NCBI GenBank assembly: GCA_030142905.1 | Contig: JASJOG010000246.1 | Coordinates: 186,001-250,000 of the forward strand | From: Heliopora coerulea | Taxonomy: Eukaryota > Cnidaria > Anthozoa > Scleralcyonacea > Helioporidae | DNA: 64,000 nt | Reading direction: 5' to 3' | Shown: positions 1 through 13,900 of the stretch, in pieces | Numbering within the stretch: the stretch's first letter is position 1 | How the letters are laid out: each line of letters begins with the position of its first letter | Position numbers and translations under genes: made by a program | Notes under the pieces: model-generated | What the model was told of the DNA's origin: nothing | The model's input: only the letters and a program-made list of their open reading frames with translations | Databases searched by the model: none

Positions 1-110
1 CCTCACAAACAAGGACAAAGAACCATAGATTCCGCAGTGAAATTACAACAACATTGATTTATACACTAGCAGAAATCAACTAGAGTCTCTCTTTCACTAA
101 AGTTAATTAC

Positions 111-234
111 CTAATGCGGTCTCACAAGCCTTTCTCAGTTGAGAGTGATGCGACTTCTTCGTTTCTTTATCGTGTAGAATCTTCTCCAAAGCTCTCGATA
201 AGAACACATTCTTCGTCTTGGTGCTTTTGTGCAT
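111..234 (-). CDS. ARFGEF: ARFGEF1/2 (BIG)-like, first coding exon (partial gene)
   Basis: The minus strand gives an ATG (complement of 234-232) and 41 codons, ending at a GT donor just left of 111. Motifs [14 protein letters not shown] and [10 protein letters not shown] match the N-terminus of vertebrate BIG1/BIG2, the large brefeldin-A-inhibited guanine-nucleotide exchange factors that activate ARF GTPases at the trans-Golgi and endosomes. This N-terminal stretch begins the dimerisation/cyclophilin-binding region. The Sec7 domain and all other exons lie beyond the left edge. The start is the first ATG and sits in the position expected for the family. The gene faces LMBRD1, whose start codon is 785 bp away, so the two may share a promoter region. 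The choice between paralogs 1 and 2 cannot be made from one exon; an invertebrate probably has a single gene. Confidence 0.88.
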
Positions 235-1018
235 GGTGGACTCTCTCTCTCAGGAAATTTACACCACACAACAATGGCGAATAAGCCTTCTAATTAGGAC
301 AACTTTATAATTTAGTTCAATCCGCCATCTTGCTTCTTCCTGTTATTGAAACATACCACGTGATTTAAAACGGGCACAAATCACCCTAACTCAGGCATTT
401 GCGCAAAGTTGCATAATGACTTTTCTTGCTCAAAATTCCAGCACACATTTGAAAGTTATTCTCGAACAGCACTTTTCCTGCGTCTTTTGAAAGCCTAATA
501 GGGATACGCGGTCATCAAATTCTACTCAAGTCATAAATAAATGCGTACAACTGCCCTTTTTCATCGTGATTAACTTCCTAAAACAGGATGCCTCCCGACA
601 TACTTGACTGAGTTTAATTAACATTATTTTTGTTTCAATACAGTAGTTAAGAAAATAAAAAAAACCCAAAAAAACTACTGTTTATTCATTATTTGATGAA
701 GCTGCGAGACTCAACGAAACGTTGAAACATTAAGTATTATTTTCATATGAAACGATGGCTTCGTTAAAACTAAGAAATGCTTGACATTATAATTCATTTT
801 GAGGTTTCCAGCCCGTTATCATCGCGCAGGGCCTCGGCCCAGCAGCCTGAACACTAATTTGGTCTGATACTGTCATTCAATTCAATGAATATTGTAAATT
901 GGCGTGAAAGTGAAAGAAGAAGCAGTACATGTGGTAGCGCTAAGGAGGGATTGAGTTACTTCTCTAAATAGATCAAGGGATTGTGTTGCAATAATTATTT
1001 AACTTGGCTTCACATGTG
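235..1018. promoter_or_regulatory. Divergent intergenic region between ARFGEF and LMBRD1
   Basis: This is a head-to-head intergenic stretch. No clear TATA box or other named motif can be assigned with confidence. It must contain both 5' leaders, and a shared or bidirectional promoter is inferred from geometry only. No coding sequence was recognised. Confidence 0.4.
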
Positions 1019-4000
1019 ATGGGGATTCCACACTTAGTTCTTGCTCACGGCTGGATTCCGTTCACAGTCATAATTTTTGTAAGAAACGTTTTCATAATTC
1101 TTTCAAAGTTTGCATGACGATAAATATGCGTATAACGTAGTACTGTTTGTGGTATACACCAGACTCCATGTAAACTTATTTCACAGTTAAGCTGTTGTAC
1201 CATTGATTCGATACACAATCAGAGCGTCAGAGGATTTGGTGCACTGTCCAAGGACGAAAGCTGACCTGTAAACAAATCTTACTTGGTGCTATCGCAAACA
1301 GTGCGTAATACATATCGATATTGGTCTAACTGCAGCAGTGCACATTAGCTACCATAGCACAGGAGTCAATATCACTGTCCTTTCTTGACGACCGCGCTAG
1401 ATGTTGTTTGTCTACTTTCAATGCAATCTAATGACTTCCATTTACTCTAATGACTTCCGTGTGACGGTTTTGCAGTAAATATCGCCCTTTGCAGTTTTGC
1501 GTGTCCGTCTTTACATTCAAAAATTCTCACTTTGGTTAAAAATGATGTCATCGATGTTTTCCCGTTTGATTGGCCTGGCTTGGATATTCGGAAACTCTAC
1601 GGACTGCGAGATGTTTTCGGCAATCATGATTGTTCACATAACCAATCAAAAACCTACTGATTAGTTCGTATGGAAAGGTATAATGATTGCAGTTTGGGAA
1701 CTGTTTACAACAAAAGTACATTGAGCAACCATGTATTTATTTGTTTACTTTGACTTCACTTCACTTTGCAACTTCTGTATTTCTGTTTCATTGGGAATCC
1801 AAATCAAAACATAAATGGAGCTGGCATCAGAAGCACGTGTACAGTATACACTGTAGAGTACATACATGCAGCCTGAGCATAATGTAATGGTTAAAAGCAA
1901 GTTTTGAGGACAGTGGCATAACGGAACTACAGGGGGCCCTTAGGAGATTTTCGTTCGGGGGGGCCCCCATCACTCCTGTTAGTATAGACTTAGTGCAGAC
2001 AATCTCAAGTCTTTACAGATTCATCGGGGGCCCTTAGGAGTTGCTTTAACCCTGACCATAGTCTGTTACACCACTGTTTGAGGACTGTCATTAATTAAAC
2101 ATTGTGAATAGCCATGTTGTATGCTATACAGTTGAAGATCTTCATGTAGATAAAATTAGAAGTTTAACAGTGCATCAAACTATCAAATTTTATGGTGATC
2201 ATGAGCTAATTTCCTGTCAGCAATGCACAATTATAAATTCAATCATTGATATCATGCACTGCTATTTCCTTTTCATAATTTAATCTATCTTAGCAGGGAT
2301 ATTTCTGGAGTCAAGGACACCAAGCTGGAGGCTGTTTTGCTCTCCTGTCCTAATTCTTACCATAATTACATGCATTTGGTACATTCATGCAAAACATAAC
2401 CAAGGGACCAACTTGCCACCCCACTAAGGGAAAACTGACAAGGCTCCTCCCAGGACCAGATCCAAATTCCCTGATCCAATGGAGTTCATTGAATGATGTA
2501 AAATGTAGGGAGGTTTAAATTCAAGATGCTATATCATCTAAGAAACCTAATCTACTAGGTCTGCATGTATTAAATAGCTTGATAAAATAAGTTGCTTATT
2601 AAATAAGTCTTTATTAGTTTGCGGCCATGTTTGTATGAGGATATTTAAACACAGAAACTGTGATATAAGCATTCAGGATGCTTGGAGACTTGAAAAAATA
2701 GGCTTTAATTCACATTTTGGTCAATACACTTGTCTCAAGACTTGTAACATTCTGCATGCTTATATTACAAAACATGAACATGTAAAAACATTTTATATTT
2801 TTGTGAGATTATTAGAGAATGTGGTTCATTTTATAATAACTGTTTAAGAAAACATGGTTGCAACACAAGATCACCTGAATGCTTTGAAATTGTAAAGAAC
2901 TGGGAAATGTATGAGGATAATTTTTCTCTGACTCTTTAAGGTAATCTTTATATTCTCATGGGTATATATTCGTTACTACCAAGACCACTCAGCATCAGAA
3001 GTGTCTACAACTATCACAGCAATCATTGCTCTCACCATTACCCTAATAACTTCTGCCATTGTTCCTGTGGACATATTTCTGGTTTCGTACATGAAAAACA
3101 GTGATGGCTCCTTCAAGGTAAACTAGCTTTCCTTCATAAAGTAGGGTAAATGATCAATATTTACTTTAATAATGTTGGTATGCCTCAGATAGATATTAGA
3201 GGTTTTTACTTTGTCCGTGATTGACCCTTTAACCTTTTGCTTTTAAGAGGTCTCCATTTGGCAAGTAAAACCATCTGGAACTAGCCAGAATAAAATGTAG
3301 CATTGTGCTGAGTAAAATTGTAGAATGACAAAAAGCCTAATAATGAAAAGATAGCAAGAACAAAAATAGAGAAGGCATTAGTTCATAGTAGCTTAAATCA
3401 TTGCATAGAGAAACCTCCCTTTGCTGAGTAAAATCACCTAGCATTAGCCAGTATGTAAGGTGGCCAATGGAGTTAAAGGTCTGTTTGCCTAAAAATTTAA
3501 TAATTATGTTTTTAACTGAGATGTTTTGGCAGACCTTCAAAACTAAGTTAATGACTGAAATTTTATATGTCAAGAAGTTGTACTTTTTAATTGGAAGGTT
3601 GTACTTTTTAATATAATTCAAATTTAAAGTGGATGGACATTCCATGTGTTACTGTCAACCTTGTTTTTATCTTTGGTATTGACTTACTGACATGTGATTT
3701 TAAATCAGTAAGAAATTAATCATGATTATATATTGAGCTGGAGTTTCATTTTAGAGTTGGGCTGTGAATGCAAGTGACAGAAGTTCATTTGAAGATAACA
3801 TCAGCTATATGTATTATGGTACTGTACATAACCAAGCATTATTTTACACTTATTTTTAGAAAGTTTCTAAAACTGAATACCAGTGTTGTCAAGGCATACT
3901 CATTTGGCTTAAAATTTTCCTTTCAATGCTGGGAACCTTTTTTTGCTTTATAATAGTTACCTTTATGAGAATATGTATGGCATCTAGTCCCTGGAGTGTC

Positions 4001-7000
4001 TTGATTGTGATTATGGTTTTTTCTTTCTCTCTGTGATATATTATAACTACCAACAATTCTAGTTTATACAAGACAAAAAAATGACAATGATTTATTTTTC
4101 TCCAGGTATTTACTCTGTGGTAGTTCTCTTCCTGTTTTTCATTCTGCCATTCATGTATTTCTACTTTGAAGAACAAGATGATGATGTCACAATGAGAATG
4201 GTACTATTCAGATGATTATATCATGTTTTCTGTGCTTTTATAATCGTACCCTTGCATCACGTTCCATTTGGTTCATTTGCCTGTAATTGAGATTATGAGT
4301 TTAAATTGCTTTTATATTAAATTGTTTACATTAAAAATAAATATTCATTACTGTCATGTAAATGGTCAATTGATGATGATTGTGATAAATACTATGAAAC
4401 CTATGTTCTGACAATCGATAAGCTTCTTTCATCAAGAGGTTTTGACTGTAATCAAACAGCTCTGGAACAGAAGGTTTTCATTATAATCTGACACTGCCAA
4501 AGTCTACTGAAAAATATTGACTTGAGTGGGATTTGAATTCACATATTTGGGATACAGGTTTGTAAGTTGTGAGTTCAAATCCCACTCAAGTCAACATTTT
4601 TCAGTTGACTTCAGCAGGGTCAGATTATCATGAAAACTTCCTGTTCATGTATGTCTCTGAGGATGATTCTGAAAGAGCTCTGAGATTCCAGTCATATTAC
4701 AGATGTATGATTCTATGCCTAATGCCATTATTTATTGAGCATTATTTATGCTTCTTAAGTCTTTCTCATGATTTCATATTTTGAAAGTCTTTGTCAGCTT
4801 ATTAGAGAAAATACTGAAGTGCAGATTATTAGTCATAAAACCTAGAATTATTTTGGAGCATGTTTAAAGGAAAAAAATGGATACAAATTAGTTTGCTATC
4901 ACATCAGTCTATTAAGGCATTCAAAATAGTTTTAGTTAGTTTCAATGTTGATACAGTATTCCCTTGTTTATATCCTATCGCAGATTATTGCCTAAATACA
5001 GTGATTATGACTCACCGTATTTTTTTTCCTGTACTTGATTTAGAGACTGTGTGGAGCTATGAAGTATACATTGGTCTTCATCATTGCGGCCTCCATCATT
5101 TTACTTGTGGGGTAAGTACTGTATACTGTACATTGGCCCATGTTATTTTTGCTGGTCTTGTCATAAATAACACATCTGCAAAATGAGGACCTGCCAAGAG
5201 AACATCAATCAAACAAGTGGACAGATGAATTGTGGCCATAGTTCATCTGTATTAACTGTAACCATACCTCTGGCCAAACAGGGACCAGTTTTGGTGTCAG
5301 AAAGTCTCATTGATCTTTGCCAAAAATTCAACCTACGCAGTTCATATGAATGTGCATGGTCTTATTCAAAGCTACATGTTTTTAGTTAGAAAAGTGTTTG
5401 TTTTCTTTTCAGTAAAACTATGAAAATCATTTGTTACAAAGAAGACCAAGAAAAACATAAATAGTTCGGTAATGTATTATGTTTGTTTTCCCTAGGAGTT
5501 TTGTTCCTCTCAGGCATCCACCAAGTAATCTCACTGAATGGGATGAGAAATTGACATTTCTGAAAAATGAAATAAAAACTTCACGTATGTATTCAAGGAA
5601 TGTAAAACAATCTTGAACCAATGAACACTTAGATTTTAAGAAACACATAATTATTCTAATTACATGATAACAGTGGACCCAGGAAGTCTGCAAACCATCA
5701 TAGACACTTCAACATTTGGGGTTACACGTGGTCGTCATCATTGGTGGTCTGTCAGTCAGAGCAAGGATGGTACCAGGAATTCCCCGATGCTGGAGCTAAA
5801 CTAGCGGAGGCAGGACCAGGCCCCTCCTCAAAATTTCCTTATTTCAAGATCAAAAAGATCATGTTCTTTTTCACAAGAATAATCACAATTGACATGAAGA
5901 GAAGCATCTATTATCTTTCTTGGCCAAATCAGTAACAAGTACTCATAGTTTGTACAATATATAAATGGGTCATATCAGTGAAAATTCCAAAACATGGAGC
6001 TGTGGCCCCCCTCTGCCGTCCCCTGAATCCGAGTAGTTTCATCATACGTACTGTTTGGGGCTGGTTCTTGTTAATATTTTGGTCATTTCACCCGACATGA
6101 TTACAAGACTTTACCCCACTTGATATCTAGTTCAATTTACGTGAGTTTTTGTTGTTCTTTTAGATGGGGAAACTGCACTGACTTTCACCATTGGCCTCCT
6201 GATGTTTGTTGGTTTGATTTCAATCATAACGTACACGGTAAGAAATCGTTAAAATTTTAAAATTAGGCTTTTCAAAAGAAACATTTTTAGCAGCAACATT
6301 TTGCTAAAAACTGTGTACAAATGTTTGGGCAAATACCTCGGTAGTTCCAGGAAGCGCATTAAAAATACCTGCAGTCCCAAGCGTGATGTGAAAAGCTGTC
6401 GAGAGCGTCATCTGTGACGTATTCCAACGCAGTGCCCTACCAAGAGGGGGCCCACTTGGACCCTTGCGCTGGGCGAAAAATTTTATGGAGCGTCTTTTTC
6501 TGAAACAAAGATTCGACTTTTTTGATCTTAAAAAATATTTTTCAAGCCCCTGTTTTAAGTTTTCAATTACATTTTGAGGAACGAAAAACAGAAAGCACAA
6601 AAAACACATGTTTTCATAGAATTATCTCGTACAGTTGTAAACCGGTGTACAATCATTGTTATGTAAGGAACTTGGAGTGTGTTGGAGAGACCTGAAGGGG
6701 CACCTTTAACAGAATTTGCCGCTGGCGAATTACCACCTAGGTATGGCTCTGATTCCACGCATGACAAAAATAGAGTTTTTGCTTGGTTAAAAAAAATGTT
6801 AACTGTCGTTACTGAACTGGTATTGGCTAGTCTGTTGTTCAGATTGCCTACGCTTTTCTCCGACAGGGAGGCGGACGTACAGACATAGTCAGGTTGCACA
6901 TCACTCGTGCAGTGGATATGCTACCCATAGCACGCTATGCAATCGATAGTCGAAAAAGAGATGACAGTCCCTGTGGAGGCACGGAGTATTCCCGCCAAAA

Positions 7001-7854
7001 CCTCCTTCAAGTGCCAAAATTTCACGAGCTTTCATTTAAATATCGAATGATTTCCTAATTTGTTGTGCTGACAATCTGATATTTAAAATACTTTCTAGTG
7101 ATTTTTTTTGTCGATATGGTTTTGCACTTAAAAATTTTAAGCCGGGCGATTATCATGTTACTTATTTCTTAACCGAATGTGTTTGGCACTTGTTCTCATG
7201 TTCTTTTCTTTCTCTCAGGCTTACGGCATGTCTGCTCTTCCTCTTGAGCTCATCAAAGGCTACAAAAGTATAAAGGTTCAAATACTTGATTTTAATGATG
7301 TAATTGTTGAAGGTCGTCTTTCTTGTGTCTGACTTGTTGCAATGTCTACCGGACAAAATCTTTTAGACAGTGTCAAACATAGCAAAGACGTTACAGTACA
7401 TGTTTGACTGCCTTTGGAGCTGGGAAAGTTTTTCTCTGTATATGTATATGTATATGTATATGTATGATAATATAATTCGATCATAAAACCTCCTTCCACA
7501 AAAGTTCAACATTTAATATATCTCTATCAAAATAAACTCTTTTTAAAAAAAACTTTATAAAGATTTTTAACAAGAGTTCATTTTGATATACATATATACA
7601 GCAAATTGCAAAAATTATGGCACAAAACATATCAAGACCATTGTATTTTCATTTTATTCTCACTTCAACGGTCAGTCAAGATATGTGTTGTGTTTTTTGG
7701 TACATTTGTTGCCCAGTACATTTGTTGCCCATAGATTTACCTATACATAATTTTTTTACGGTGTGTTTAGGTTTCCGAAAATTTATGCAATTTATGCAAT
7801 TTGTGCAATTTCCTGTATACATACATACATACATACGTACATACGTACATACGT

Positions 7855-7944
<90 letters not shown>

Positions 7945-10900
7945 GAATGATTTATCGACGATTCTAAAAGTGCTCAGTATCCTGGAAGATAGAGCAAAAT
8001 AGATAAAATGTTACCAAAGGATGTTCGTTGTTACTATTAGTTTCACGCCCGTAGACGATCTTCAGACAACTGGAAAGAAAATTCGGTCCGATTGCTCTTA
8101 TATATAAGTTGTTACGTAAGTTCCTTGGGATGTTTTGACATCATTGTGTGTTCGCCGTATAATGAATGTTTCGAAGGCAGTGTTTGTTTCGGTGGCGGCA
8201 CTTTGCAAAGATTTCCAATCTTTTGTTTAGAAGGGTTTTTGGGTCCGTCTTCATGATGAACATTTTTTCATCCAGGCACAAATTGCATCTTCTGCTTCCG
8301 CTTCTATATGCTTTCGCGTGCTTTAATATCGACCATTTAATCGAGTATTCCCGGTTTTCATTCTTCAGTTTCCAGACGTGGCTTGATAAGGCCGTTTCTT
8401 TTGAATACTTAGCGTTGCGGAATGATTTCTTATGGTTATTGAAGCGGGTTTTAAATGGGTTCGCGGTCATGCCAATGTATTTCTTTGTAGTTCCGTCATC
8501 TGTCGTTGTTACGTCGGCTTGGTAGATAAGGTTTCCGTCGAGGCAATTACCTTGTAGAGGGTAGTTTTCGTTAGTTTGGCAGTTGCAGGAGCGTTGCTCA
8601 GGGGCAGATGTGGCGGTGCGTGGTTGATTTGACAATACATGTGCGTTGTGTTTTTTTATTATACTCCTCATATTGTCCATGCAGCTATAGCTTATTTTGA
8701 TTGTGTTCCTGTTGAATATCTTGCTCAACTTACTTGAAGTTGGGAAGTGCTTATCTACAAGGTTAAGGAATTTTTTCCCAATGTTAGTTTTAACGTTCTT
8801 GCTGAAGGGAGGGTTGAACCAAGTGATGTTTCGGGATCTTATCCTTGATTGACTATTACGTGCTGTTTCGGTGTCTTCTGGTGAGTATTCGATATTGGTA
8901 TGGAAACCACTATGCTTCAGCGCGTCATTGTACGGTGGTGCAGCATCGTCAAAAGTGGTTTGGTCTGCTGACAGGCTTGAGATGCGTTGACTTATCGATT
9001 TCGGTAGTTGTTTGATGATTGATGGCGGGTGGTTGGAGTGGCTGCTGATGTAGATTTAGAAATAAGAAATCACCATAAGAAATCATTCCGCAACGCTAAG
9101 TATTCAAAAGAAACGGCCTTATCAAGCTACGTCTGGAGACTGAAGAATGAAAACCGGGAATACTCGATTAAATGGTCGATATTAAAGCACGCGAAAGCAT
9201 ATAGAAGCGGAAGCAGAAGATGCAATTTGTGCCTGGATGAAAAAATGTTCATCACGAAGACGGACCCAAAAACCCTTCTGAACAAAAGATTGGAAATCTT
9301 TGCAAAGTGCCGCCACCGAAACAAACACTGCCTTCGAAACATTCATTATACCGCGAACACACAATGACGTCAAAACATCCCAAGAAACTTACGTAACAAC
9401 TTATATATAAGAGCAATCGGACCGAATTTTCTTTCCAGTTGTCTGAAGATCGTCTACGGGCGTGAAACTAATAGTAACAACGAACATCCTTTGGTAACAT
9501 TTTATCTATATATATATGTATATATACAGTCTAAAACAATCACATTGCTTTAAATAACAAGATGCAAGTTTTCATTCTTGCTGTTTTAATTTAGGATGAG
9601 AGGTACCTCTTAAATGCCAAGAGAGAAAACCTCCAGAGCCAGATAAGCTTATTAACGGACAAATACGTCGGAGGTCGTAGAATGCCGTCTCGAGTTCGTT
9701 CAAGACTGTCGAAACTAGAAGATGAAGAAAAGTTACTGGGTCGCAGGCAAGGACGACTGGCCTACGCGGAGTCGAAGTGCTGCAGTAATTGCTTTGTAAT
9801 ATGTCGTCCGTTCCAGATTCTATTTGGAGTCATCTTCTTTTTGCTAGCCATGTTGATAGCTGTCTCTCTAGTGATTACCAGGCATGTGTGAATATATTGT
9901 TTTAGAAATGAAAAAATTATAGGCAACTACGAGGAGGGTAACAGGACCCTGGTACGTTCTTTTTGTTTTGCCTTTTTTGCAATTTCAAAGTTCTTAGCCA
10001 GTCACGAGAGTACTGTGACGGTTGAAACGTATAGCTTCAGCTAGGAGAAATGGTTTAGTGTGAAGTAGTTCTAAAAAAAACACTTGGCTAATATGATGCA
10101 AATAATCACAAACAGCTACTCAGCCATACTGCGTTAATCTTCCATGTATGATACCATTCAGTGCAGTTGACAAAAATAACCTCTAAGGTTCGTGGTTTTT
10201 CAGTTTTACACGTGATTTCTATTTAGTTTGAAATTGCGGAAGGTGCTGGAATTCTGTCTCCTTGAGCCAGCGGAAGGATATGCGTCTGCTACTAACCTAA
10301 CATTTCCATAAACCAGATTTTTAAATGCTTAATAGGTCACACAGCAAACAAGATCATGGACAGAACGTACATACATTATAAGTCTATAGGAATAAACGAT
10401 TTCAAGATTAGCCTTACGATTAGGATCACGATCAATGTCGACCCAAATTTTAATCCTTAGTTGGATCGCTACTTGTTTTCGCGTGTTGACCTTTCACGGG
10501 TATCTAGTAGAAATCCATGACCGATCCCGAAGCGAAGTCAAAACCTTTAACTACCAACAGTTTTAAGTTCCCTACATTTTAGAGTACAGACTAATGCTTC
10601 TTCAGCTTCTGAAATAACATGAATACTTGCTTTTCTTTTCTCTTTATAGTATCGACAAAGCAGCACATTCACTTGGTTATAAATATGGCTATGCACTGCC
10701 CATTCCTAAGTTTGTCAACCCGATAAACGAAGTAATGCTGCAAGCCCAGAGGGTAATCAGTCTTACCTATTTTTCAATTTTCCTTCGTGCTAAATGATTT
10801 ATGGAGAGGACCAGCGTTTACGGGCTTTTCCGAATCTCGAAAATATCGGGTTCTTGAAACTTTTTCTTTCAAGTCATTACAGTAACTTATATTCCATATG

Positions 10901-13900
10901 AATATACATGCGCTTGCACACCCCCTCGTGTATATATGTATTTATAAAAGTCATTAAGAATTCATGAGAAAAATACAAAGAATCATAACCTAGTCGTGTC
11001 ATTATATCAGATAAAGACACATGTGACTTTATAAGTAAAGAAGTTAACTTCTACGACTTACAAAACAAATGTCCAAACTTTCTTAGCCAATTAGCGTATT
11101 AAAAGGTACATTTTATAAGACATTTTAAAAACTCACAGTTCGTTCTTTATCGGATTTAATATATATATATATATGTACATATACACACATATACGGGTGT
11201 GTGTGCTTGTGCATGTTTATTCACATCAATTATATTTGTCCATACCTCAAGAAATTTCAATCTATTGTTTATTGTTTGTCCGTGTTCTTTCAGGTCTTTC
11301 CTGTGGATTACTGTCTGTTTTTTGCCATCGTATTTTATTTCGTTTACTCCACCATGACAGGAATGAAAAAAATTGGTATTCGTTTTTTCTGGGTCAAAGT
11401 ATCCTTTTGTTCAAAAGTTAAGAATGTGCTGCTGGAGAAACACGGGGAAGACAAGAGAGAGGGGGACCTTTATCTCTCGTCGGGGAAAACGTCTTAATTT
11501 GTCATGTAATAATCTTAGAAAAGAGCTGGCAAATTAACAATTTGTCGGGCAACAATTTTGGAGAAGGACTTCAGTCGAATTTATTGCCAGAATGCCCAAC
11601 GTGTTCTCGTAATGACTTTAATATTAAAAAAGTTTACCACACCACACCAGAGAATATCGTTATTCGTACTTTGGTAGACGACGACGGCAAACCACTCATG
11701 ACAGCCGTTTCCACGCTTAGCGACCTCGACGTCTGTCAGAGATAGGAGTCAGTGTTTCGCTGAACCAGTATTTAAAAGTATACATTTTGATGCTAAGAGA
11801 CAGGGTCGAAGTTATATCATTTACCTAACGTTGTACATTTTCGACTTGCCTCAGCCAGGGCTATTATTGCAGAAGTCGAGATCTGAAACTGTGGGTAAGC
11901 TTCATATAAAAATTGACAAATCTCGATGGCTTTAAAACCTTGGGTACCAAATATCCCGTTCCACAACTCCCAGATGCATTATGATTGTTATGTATTCCTT
12001 AAGTTTCACCCAGCTGTACAAAATTCGTCCTCATAAAACTATGCCCCAAGCTCTCCTGTTCTTTGTGTATGTGTTGATGTACGTGGTGTTAGCCGTAAAC
12101 ATTCTGCTGATGTCTCTCGCCCCGCAATACCTGATGTATGGAAACCAGAAATACCAAGTGCGGGTAAGTAAAAAACAGGTCGAACTATTCTCGGGATATC
12201 TCAACGTGTACTGATACTTCTTAGCTGCGGTACCGTTGTCCAAAAAGACACCAAAATTTCCAGTTTACCAGTTGGGGTTAGAACGTACGAAAAATTCACA
12301 GATATGACGAAGAGGAACCTGACTCTGTCAAGAGTAAGTTCAACATACAACAGACACACGTATAATTGAGCTCACTCAAAGCTTATTGTTGCAGATTCCA
12401 TGTCCAAGCCTCAGACAAAATATAAACAACGCGGGATTAAGTTTGTTTTTACTTTAATTTCTTTAACAGGTGTACAACGACACTAATTCGACCGATTTTT
12501 CAAGTAACAATCGAAGTTTTACACTTGAAACTAAGGACTGCACGACCAGAGTGTCGAACGGTATGTTGTATTTTTTTGTTCTACGTGTGTGTTTTTTGAA
12601 AGGAGATTGCTATAAGATACATTCACCTCAATACTTCTGGATCCGTTCTTCGTTATCTGCGAATTACAGTAAGCTAGGATATAGGATATACGCCCATGGA
12701 TTGGCCCTTATAGCCTCGTTGCGAAGTAAGAATTTCGTGCCTGAATTAACATGGACATGCTCATTAATCGGTCGTCCTCATTAAAGGTCTATCCAGCCGA
12801 AATATGTGTGCGATCGAACAACTCGGTTGAACTCCAGAAGTTAAGTAGAACTTCGTCTCAAGCCAGCTCACTTTTCGGCCTTAATACTTCACGACATTTT
12901 TTCCGTCCCCTTAATTTAGAGATCTAAGGAACAATCAAGCGTCTAGATCTCATCAAAACGTATTTAGTGTAGTTATTTCTTGGATGTCTTCTTTTTTATC
13001 TCTAGAAAAATGCACAATGAGCAGGATATCTGTTCTTCTCAACCGATTCTTCTATAAAGTTTGGTTTTTTGGTGTCTGCGATTACTGGGGCACTTGGATA
13101 TTTCTGCTGGTAAGTAATTCAGTTTTGATATTATGATCACGTAAGTAAAACCAACAGATAATTAAGTGTCCCAGAATGCGGAGGAAGGGTTTAAGGGAAA
13201 CTCAATCACTAATTTCCCTTTAAAGTTATTAGGGACCTTACGATCTATGACGTCTTAAAATTTCGGTAGAGTTTGGGGAAGGAAACATGGTTTATTGACC
13301 ACCATGCTAGATACTTCTGGGTTGAATTAAATCTTGACAGTTTTTTTTCACTGCGCGAGCTGACAGTATGCACAACGACAAGTGTTTAGAATACTCTGGA
13401 GAATAGAAATTCGTTCTGTTTGAAGTTAACGTGGTGGATAAAGACTGCGTAAAACAAACGCAGCCACAAGAACGAGACGAAATAAACTTTCTCTTACGCT
13501 AGCCTTGTCCATCGGGAGCAACTGTCTTGTCTTACCTTCTATTTCATCCTTGAACCAGGCTTAAGCCTTACGTCTACCATTTTTGTTGTCACATTCCGTC
13601 ATTTTTCATGGCCCGACTGCGACGACACCGACATCAGATGTTCTAAATACTAGGAGAGCAATCTATTGCTCATGAAAGTGTGTCCATCGTCTCCGATTTA
13701 ATTTGTGTACATCAAAAACTGCCAATCACATCCATTATCTGTCGCCAAGGTCTGAAAACGTTTCTCACGAACAGTTTACGTGAACTTACCTCGTGACTGT
13801 TTGCTGGCACCGTGAGAAGTCTTTTTGTTCACTGATTTGATGCTTTGAGAAAACTAGGACAGAATCATGTTATACATAACACAAAACCCTTCTAATTTAA

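Larger units (their letters stand above)
7999..9508 (-). mobile_element. Penelope-like element fragment with inverted 3' tail
   Basis: A 5'-truncated PLE inserted in LMBRD1 intron 8. Minus-strand coding runs from about 9050 to 8141; the right-hand 440 bp (about 9071-9508) is an inverted copy of the left-hand 440 bp (7999 to about 8440). This inverted-tail arrangement is a known oddity of PLE insertions. Both tails contain a hammerhead ribozyme motif. The outer ends are AGATAAAATG...CATTTTATCT. The flanks are TA-rich, so a target-site duplication cannot be judged. The element is antisense to LMBRD1 and is presumably spliced out. Confidence 0.85.

Noticed and set aside
7617..7967. ORFs through the CA/TA microsatellite on both strands
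   Set aside because: Amino acids are only the repeat read out (Thr-His, Cys-Val, Ile-Tyr).
12300..12340. Possible extra LMBRD1 exon between 12163 and 12470
   Set aside because: Acceptor choices give stops or a phase that clashes with the next exon; direct joining 12163/12470 matches the family.
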